From Tubulanus polymorphus (Eukaryota > Nemertea > Palaeonemertea > Tubulaniformes > Tubulanidae), in assembly GCF_964204645.1 (NCBI RefSeq), contig NC_134028.1:7109001-7173000 (forward strand): a DNA stretch of 64,000 bases. Direction: 5' to 3'. A model generated the notes under the pieces. It searched no databases. It was given only the letters and a program-made list of their open reading frames with translations, and was not told the DNA's origin. Each line of letters begins with the position of its first letter. Position 1 is the stretch's first letter. Both the position numbers and the translations under genes were made by a program. Positions 57,080 through 64,000 of the stretch are shown piece by piece.

Positions 57080-58697
57080 ACCGTTGAAAATCAATGCTCA
57101 ATCTTGTGTCGCTCTCGATTCCAGTTCCACAGCTTTGTGGGATAAGATTAATTCAACTACGGATGAAGATAATGATTTCTGGGCCCTGGTCTCAAATTTA
57201 ATTCAGATTTGCAGTCCTCTGGTATCCCTTGTGGTAAACATTTGATGCGTACGTAAGATCCAAACCCCTTAACACGTTCGCTACCACCATATTTCCAGTT
57301 GCTACTACAAAACAAGTTATTTTGTAGTTGGCCATAGTGATAGTTCAGTCGGCCATAGTTAAAAATCGATCAATAAGTGTTGAGAATGAAGCAGAGATTA
57401 TTCGCATTGCCAGCCAATCGGGAACTGTGTCATTCCAATTGCCAGAGTGCAAATATCTTAACAGTGAATATGATCAGCTACAAGAGATTACTCATAGTGG
57501 CAACAGTCGCAGAACCGCAGACATCTTGTAGTTGGCAGCAAATAGTGGTAACTGTTAATCTGACATCAAGAAACAAGAAAGCGTATTTCAGAGAAAATTT
57601 TTTTTCGAAACGTGCACTACTACATTACACAAAAAACACTTATAAAATATATAAAATTCTTGATTAACTTGCTCGTACAAGATAAATGTAGCACCTCTAA
57701 ACTTCCTGATCCAGGAATTCGCTATCAAAATCAGTTCTTAATATAATGTATGGTAATAATTTATACTCGGGTAATATACGAAAGTTTTACTAATACTCAT
57801 CGAGTTTTTTGTAAATGAATGAAAATTTGTGACCCAGATGAAAATCAAATATTGTATTTCAAGTTTCGGAGTAACAAAAATAAATACGAGACAAAAGTCA
57901 TTAGAATTAGTACAACATATTGCATACATTTAAACGAGACCAAATACCCTTACTGACTCTACACTTCTTCTTTCTGGGGTAAATTAAATGCACCGTTCTT
58001 GTCTTTCAATGATTGCTCATTCGATAACAGAACACATATCCCAGCACAGAGTTCATTTAAACATAGGTAAAGATCAAGTCAGAATTTTAGGTATCGATCT
58101 GTTTCCCCTACAGACATTCAACACTATTTCAACATTCTTCCAAGCATATTTTTGTCATCATGTGCTCAAGAGACATATTTCTTTAATAACACGTAAAAGC
58201 AATTCCATCACTACATCTTCAGATAGCGGTCAACTAAGAATACATATGGTTTGATACTTGGCTTCACCTACTTATTTCTAATGCAGGAGACTAAAGAGTT
58301 CTACGGAGAGTACAACATTGCAGCACTATGTGTGTTATAGTAGAAAAGAAATGGATGAATAAATAAGAAAAGAATTCTAAAATACACAATGATTCATACC
58401 TGATTGGCACAGGTAAAAGAAAACTGTCTTGATTGACGAATGAAATTTTACTGTATTCACCCTAAAATACTGAATAGAACCAACAGAGTAAGGTATAAGG
58501 GGGACTGGAACTAGTCCACGGATGTAAATATTGTTGAGTCATTGATGACTGCAGAGTCAAATCAAACTCAATATCATGAAATGGTCCTCCTATAGATAAC
58601 TTCTCAGCAGTAGAAAACAGATTCGCAGCAAAGGGACAGAGGAAGATTCTAAAAGAAAAGGGGCTCGGAATGTTTAAAGCTGGTAGTAGTACGGTCA
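57080..58697. other. Convergent spacer between COPS4 and the Canopy gene
   Basis: The two genes point toward each other here. The stretch should hold the 3' UTR of the Canopy gene at its right end, but no good minus-strand AATAAA was found. A repeat related to the CCAGTTCCACAG family begins near 57120. The open frames at 57328-57667 and 57988-58254 are AT-rich and show no domain. Confidence 0.45.
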
Positions 58698-61600
58698 TCA
58701 TAGTTCTGTTTTCTTGGTGTCTGGCTTGCCGGTGTCGCCTTTCAATTTGCCCGTAACTTTTCCCTCAACTTCGTAAAGACAGTCTACAGAAAAACAGATG
58801 AATCTTATATGAGTAAGTGTACTTGACTGGATAAATAGGCTGCACGAACAGGGATTAAAGATAACCGGCAGATAAACGCCATAGTAACAACGAACTTTTA
58901 ATTGTTAATATGTCTCAACCATCCATCGGTTTTTACTCAAACGGGTTTTTATTGTTTCAAATGTAATACCAGATGATCTATTAAAGCATAGAATTCAAGT
59001 TCTATGATTAAAGGTTCACTTTGAACCAACGGTTATAACTATATCCTATAGAAAAGATACAACCATAATGAATATCAGTATTGTTTGTAACTTGATGTTA
59101 GCCTGGAGGAACGCATTTGAACTTGCTTTTTTGCATGGAATTAACGCGCCATACAAATTTTATTATCATTACTATCATTATTGCTTAGTGGAACGAACCT
59201 TTATTTGCATTGGTTTGTTTCAGGATACGTTTAGCGCACAGCCAGTCCGCTAAATCTTCATCCTGGTGGTGAAAGTACCATTCTTCAATTTCGTCTTCAT
59301 AATCGCCGACCATTGTATAACACTGAAGTAAAATGGAAAGAGAGAAACTACAAATGACGAATGTCACAGCAATGAGTCGACATGAAAAACAAAGAGAGCA
59401 ACTTTAATTGATAATTCTTCAGTGAAATATCATGTTTAAGTATATAAATATCAAACGCTTTGAGTCCTTTCTAAAAAAAGTTTAGGAGACTTTTAGCATA
59501 CCAACCTAGAACTATTGGAATCTAGAACAACAGAGAACTTTATAGCTTACGTGTTTTTGCATTTCCGTAACTTCGGCTGAAGGTGAATCCCACAAATCGT
59601 GGGGAATTCCTAAATCGACTTTAACGCCTTTATTTCTACAATAATAAACACACTGCACCACAACATTGAAAGCAAACATTACCGGTATTCGAGTTTGTTG
59701 GACTTGGTGATAAGGGTCGGGCATAGAATGCATTTGCGGTTTGTGAAAATAGCCTATTGTAATCTAACCATATTCTGGTTACCAGTAAACAATGCAATGT
59801 ATTTGCAATATTGAAAAAACCTTTTCGGAATATAAATCCTAGTGAAAGCTAGCTGAGAACATGTTGAAAGGTGTCTCAAGTAAAGAAATTCTTTTTCACA
59901 ACACAACTGTGGGACAGTGAAGTGCAATCAGTGTGATGGAAAATATGTATACACCTTCTACACTTCTGAATGTGGTAAATCATCAACAATTTTTTTCATC
60001 TGTGCCTCACATTATTGGTCAGTTCATACGAACAGTATGATTAACAAACATCTTAAGAGTAGTGTGTGTAGTAATGCTGAGTGATGGAGAACCAGTGCAG
60101 TGGAACTCGTGACCTGCCGGTGACCAGAGATTCCATTTACCATGAAATGATACCTTTTTCTGCATGAGAGTCACTTCTGCAGGAGGTTTATCCCATAAAT
60201 CATACGGTAAATCCATTTTCACATTAACGCCTTTATCGCTGATTTAAATTCATCATAAACGAATCATTTATCAGCAGATCATCGGGAAAAATTTCTGGAA
60301 AATTCTCGAAAAAGCTACTTACACTAAACCATGCAGAGTGCGCATGGTTTCACTTTGTCCCTTCGCGAAACGGAGACTGCCTTCTTTCTCTTTATGTACG
60401 TTGTACTGCAGAATTCGGTCGCAAATATGAGGATCGACGAGAGCTTCGGCTAAACGCAATTCACTGAAAAATTATGATAATGCCTACATGAATGCTCATA
60501 AGGAGTACTCACTGAAACTAATGCGGAAAATTTAGATCAACTTCATTAAAATCTCAAGTGGCTCAATAGTTAATCGCAGTTAAACGTTACCACCTCGCAT
60601 ATTAAGATTGAAGGGGGTCTAACCCTCGAGTGCAACTACACCGTGGTGCATCAATCGGTGCTGCACTTTACTAGTACATCGAACCGCGGTGTATTGATGT
60701 TATTACCGTAGTAATTAGTTTTTATCTCTATCAAAAGATGGCAGTATCTGTCAAACAATGTGAAATATTAGTAACTAACAATATATCGCACTGTGATGTG
60801 GATGCACAAAGCGGTATGCCTGCTATTCAACACACTGGGGTGGACATTTTTAAGATGTTCAAATTATCTCCAGCACTTTTGGGTATCAATTAGTGAGCAC
60901 TGTAAGAGCTAACACTATCACAATCTTACTAATGCCCGAATGTTCTAGGTTCTAGCCAAAGTCACATCCCTCATACGCTAGGAATTAATGTCAATGAGAT
61001 AACCTCATCTGGCATAACGGGACTGCTCACTCCCTATGACAAGTGTTTTAGTAATGATTATGAAACTGAGCCTGGAAACATTTTCGATAGTACGCCGTAC
61101 TTACGAAGTTCGATAGTCTATTTTCTTCTTGTTCATGTCGAGGTTATAACCGGTTTCGATAGTTTGTTTGTATTTGCCAGTTTCCCTCAACCGGTCCTGT
61201 AGTTCCGTCACTAAATACTTGCAAACTGCGAATGAAATCGAACCAAAAACAGTGTGAAATGAAATACAACGCGAAGTGTGAATATTACATTTGAAGACGT
61301 CTTCTCAGCAACTGACATTTTAGTCATGTGCTCATTTCTGCAATTTTTCCACGTAGCTTTATTGATGAGTGGGATGAAGATTGAATGAGATAAGGAATGG
61401 GTCGAGATAAGGTTTATTGGTGATAATACGGTATAGGCCTAGACTAGAAGTACAAGTAACTTATACACGTCCAGCATGCGTCGGATGAAATGATGAAACA
61501 TGGGCGAGCTAGAAATATTCGAAGGATATAGGGAGAGGAATTTTCATGGCTTTAGCCATGTCCCAAACTCGATGTTAGATATTCTTGAAGAATTACATAC

Positions 61601-61923
61601 GAAAACTTGCAATTTCCAAAAGTCAAGAGTGTCTAATTGGCAGATTTTAACGATCTCTTTCTAGATAAAAAGGGCAACCTGAGTGGGAAGACAGGGCAGG
61701 AGTCGGCTCATGGGATATGAGTATCAAATCAGTAACTACTGCGGCTCAAATTCAACCTGCTCGACATGCTCGAAAGCGAACAACAAAAAAAGTTGTCTAT
61801 CTTTTTTGTTGAATACATTCACTTACCTTCACATTTTGACGGTGGCTTCACCCAGTTGTCATCAGAGTTAACGTCGAATACCAAAATGGTGATAATTACT
61901 GAACTGATTATCAACTTATCCAT
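58698..61923 (-). CDS. Canopy family ER saposin-like protein (CNPY3/4-like)
   Basis: Canopy proteins are ER-resident saposin-like folding factors; vertebrate CNPY3 and CNPY4 assist surface delivery of Toll-like receptors with gp96. Exons (N to C): 61827-61923, 61105-61225, 60323-60463, then either 60154-60238 or 59551-59635, 59199-59322, 58698-58783. With one alternative exon the product is 217 residues. It shows a signal peptide ([16 protein letters not shown]), the first cysteine pair [29 protein letters not shown] as in CNPY3/4, [15 protein letters not shown], and DCLYE. That is six cysteines, as in the family. It ends KTEL, a KDEL-type ER-retention signal. The start is the first ATG before the signal peptide. 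CNPY4 is slightly closer than CNPY3 (WYFHHQ, GSLRYAKGQS), but an invertebrate gene may be ancestral to both, so no number is assigned. Confidence 0.9.
59551..59635 (-). CDS. Canopy alternative exon 4b (canonical version)
   Basis: An 85-nt exon encoding [20 protein letters not shown] then EVTEMQKH. It has a good acceptor and a GTAAGC donor with the same phases as 4a. It is closest to human CNPY4 ([18 protein letters not shown]). Joined after 4a, its first in-frame codons read AAA TAA, so both exons together stop translation at once. Confidence 0.82.
60154..60238 (-). CDS. Canopy alternative exon 4a (divergent version)
   Basis: An 85-nt exon encoding [20 protein letters not shown] then EVTLMQKK. 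It has a good acceptor and a GTATCA donor, enters needing one base and leaves in phase 0. It aligns without gaps to exon 4b at 17 of 28 residues. It lacks the VDLGIP motif of vertebrate Canopy proteins and is the more diverged of the pair. Confidence 0.8.
60623..60908. mobile_element. piggyBac-type MITE, copy 4
   Basis: Ends CCCTCGAGTGC / GCACTGTAAGAG, flanked on both sides by CTAA (60619-60622, 60909-60912). It lies in the Canopy intron between exons 2 and 3. A fifth, broken copy is at about 7843-7920. Confidence 0.6.
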
Positions 61924-63039
61924 GACTAACACCCTTAAATGACTGCTGTCACAAAATGCACCCGAACTGTCAAACTGAAAACAAATCCGGAAGTACGTAT
62001 TACATACTCCAACTGACCTTGGAAATTGGTGCTACTAAATACCGACACCAAGACTAACCTTTGCTTTATTTTAACCAGAAATTAGCTAACGCAAGGGCCA
62101 ATAGTGTCGGGCTGATACCGATCAACATACATTTGACTTCTTCATATCATTTCTTATTGATTATCAAATTAGATAATATGTTAGATTTATACGCCCTATA
62201 TTTTGAATTAATAGACAGATTATTAGTCCATGCCAGCTAACCATAGTTTCTGATTACTTACCAGTCGATAGTGATTGCGATCGAGTCGTATCATCAATAC
62301 AGAAATTTTACAGATTTTTTTTCTCAAGTAATTTTTGATTTCTTCATTCTAATGTTTGCTGTTTTGAAGTTACATCGGCCCCTGATTGTATTGGTCCAAA
62401 AAGTGGCATGTGTGACCATCGATCTTTTAGAAATTATATTGTACCCCTCTTCCCTCGTGTTGTGTTCCATCCAAATGGCCTGCTGCTCACACAGGAGGGG
62501 CTCGTATTTGAAGAAGTTTGGGGGTGAACTGTAGCTTAGATCACCCAGTATCCCTGGTACTATATATATAAAAAGAAAAGATATTCAAAAAACTTCAAAA
62601 TCAAAAAACATCCACCTGCCACAGGAGGGTAGCACGTTACTGACTTAAGCAGGCACGTTGGACGCATCTTTTTATTGCTGCGGCCAAATACCGATTCTGG
62701 ACAAGCCCTAAATATTGCCATGGCGAGTTTACTTAATTTCTTCAAAAACGTGGTTTTCAAAGAAAAAAAGCGTAAATTATTTGTTGCACTTCCGAAGCCA
62801 CTGTTAAGTAAACCCCAAGCTTGATGATAATTGACTCCGAGCCTGCACTGGGGATAGTCACATTTGATACTGCATGGTCTCTATTAACACTAACCAACAA
62901 CTGCGCTGAGCAGATCCGCTTGAATGGAAGGGTTACAAGCCCACACAGTCACAGACCTAAACATTACTATATGTTATGTGTAAATGTTATTGAAGTTGTC
63001 TATCATTGATTTCTGCTTTAAGGAGATTGGAACGAGAAT
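61924..63039. promoter_or_regulatory. Divergent spacer between the Canopy gene and the next gene
   Basis: This 1.1-kb stretch lies between two start codons pointing apart, so it should hold both promoters. An acceptor-like TTTAAG precedes the plus-strand leader at about 63022, so the right-hand gene may have an upstream leader exon. No TATA box or known motif was recognised. Confidence 0.4.
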
Positions 63040-64000
63040 ATGGCCGGAAAGAATACAAAATCTAACACTAACGATATGGCTCTATCGTTGACTGGAATGC
63101 CGGTTACATCAGTCAAAAGACCGAACTCGTCGCGCAGTTCAGTTTCAGGCTCCGGCAGGTTGAAAGAAAAATCTTCATCTCTGGTAAGAAAACGAATCGA
63201 TTACTGGTATTACCAATCTAAACGCAGTTCAACAGTTTGGACTTTGAAACTTAAGATTTGACCCGAGCGTTAACTGATCAGAAATGAGTGAATTTTAACT
63301 CTGACTCACAACTGTGTAGTCGGTAGCGTGTCTGTGGTTTAGTTTCACAATCGGATTAAGCCCATCCGATTATAAAAGCTTAGGCCTACCACCAATGATA
63401 AGGTAGCTAACTAACAACTTTGGAACTGGGTCAAGAATTTTTATCGCTTTTTTCGGGCATCATTTATGGTCCCGCTTATTTTCATTCAGACATCTTTGAA
63501 CATCCAACAGTCGTCTAAATCTAGCGCGGCAGCAGGAGACAGCAGCAAAAAACATATTCGCAGTAAGTAGTTTGTATTTTGTCTCAATTGTGAAATGTGT
63601 GTACGTTCAACGATCGGTAGTTAATCGCAGAGATTTTATTATTTTCAGCCAGCAGCCAAAATCTCGGTTCAATGACACCGGATAACTCAACGCGCAGAAA
63701 TACGGGCAAACTTGATGTCATGAATGATACTACTAGGTACAGTTGGCGTTTTCCAATTGTCTAGAAAATAATGTACTTTGTAAGGTGATGTTGGGCGCTT
63801 CAGAGTTGAACTCTGGCTATCTTCTTCTAGTGAATTTCTGAGTTCTATGGAATCCGATTCAATAATGTCAACTGAAAGTTAAGATATCAATGTCGGTCCG
63901 TATTATCATTAATGTCCCATATAGTTGTAAAATTGTCGGGGTAATCTAAGATTGGCAATCTCTAATAACAGTAACTGATTCATTTATTTTCAGTGATGAT
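63040..64000 (+). CDS. Unrecognised serine-rich protein, N-terminal part
   Basis: Four exons are visible, 63040-63183, 63490-63562, 63649-63736 and 63994 to the window end, all with standard splice sites and consistent phases. They encode about 104 residues: MAGKNTKSNTNDMALSLTG at the start, then a Ser/Lys/Arg-rich stretch (SSRSSVSGSGRLKEKSSSL) and NSTRRNTGKLDVMNDTTSDD. The stretch looks disordered and has no signal peptide or membrane segment. I do not recognise the family. The short exons in good phase make a real gene likely, with its domains to the right of the window. Confidence 0.65.

Overview
The window is animal nuclear DNA. Genes are split into many short exons with GT-AG introns, non-coding DNA is AT-rich, and small non-autonomous DNA transposons are scattered through introns and intergenic stretches. 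All recognised products are metazoan. Divergence from the vertebrate proteins suggests an invertebrate, possibly a lophotrochozoan, but the sequence alone does not fix the species. I assembled gene models by hand from splice sites, reading-frame continuity and remembered family sequences. No alignment or database search was run.

Layout, left to right. (1) About 1-33,748, minus strand: a cadherin-23 (CDH23) homologue. It has 33 visible coding exons, about 1,760 residues, running from a signal peptide through 14 cadherin repeats and the CDH23-type membrane-proximal domain to the transmembrane helix. The cytoplasmic tail lies beyond the left edge. (2) About 33.7-43.3 kb: intergenic DNA, mostly repeats. 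(3) 43,320-49,349, minus: LIN54, the DNA-binding subunit of MuvB/DREAM, with 11 coding exons and both CXC domains. (4) 52,284-56,888, plus: COPS4, COP9 signalosome subunit 4, complete in 10 exons and 406 residues. (5) 58,698-61,923, minus: a Canopy (CNPY3/4-like) ER protein with two homologous alternative 85-nt exons. (6) 63,040 to the right edge, plus: the serine-rich start of an unrecognised gene.

Four observations stand out. LIN54 and COPS4 are head-to-head, as they are in human 4q21. The Canopy gene has a duplicated exon whose frame makes double inclusion or double skipping non-functional. The CDH23 homologue seems to lack a block matching vertebrate EC7-EC19, leaving 14 instead of 27 repeats. 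Several transposon families can be defined by their ends and target-site duplications, including a TTAA-flanked piggyBac-type MITE and a CAGGGTCCC-ended family with 5-bp duplications.

The genes do not form a pathway. CDH23 is an adhesion/tip-link protein, LIN54 a cell-cycle transcription factor, COPS4 part of the deneddylase complex, and Canopy an ER folding factor. The shared LIN54-COPS4 spacer is the only arrangement that suggests common regulation.
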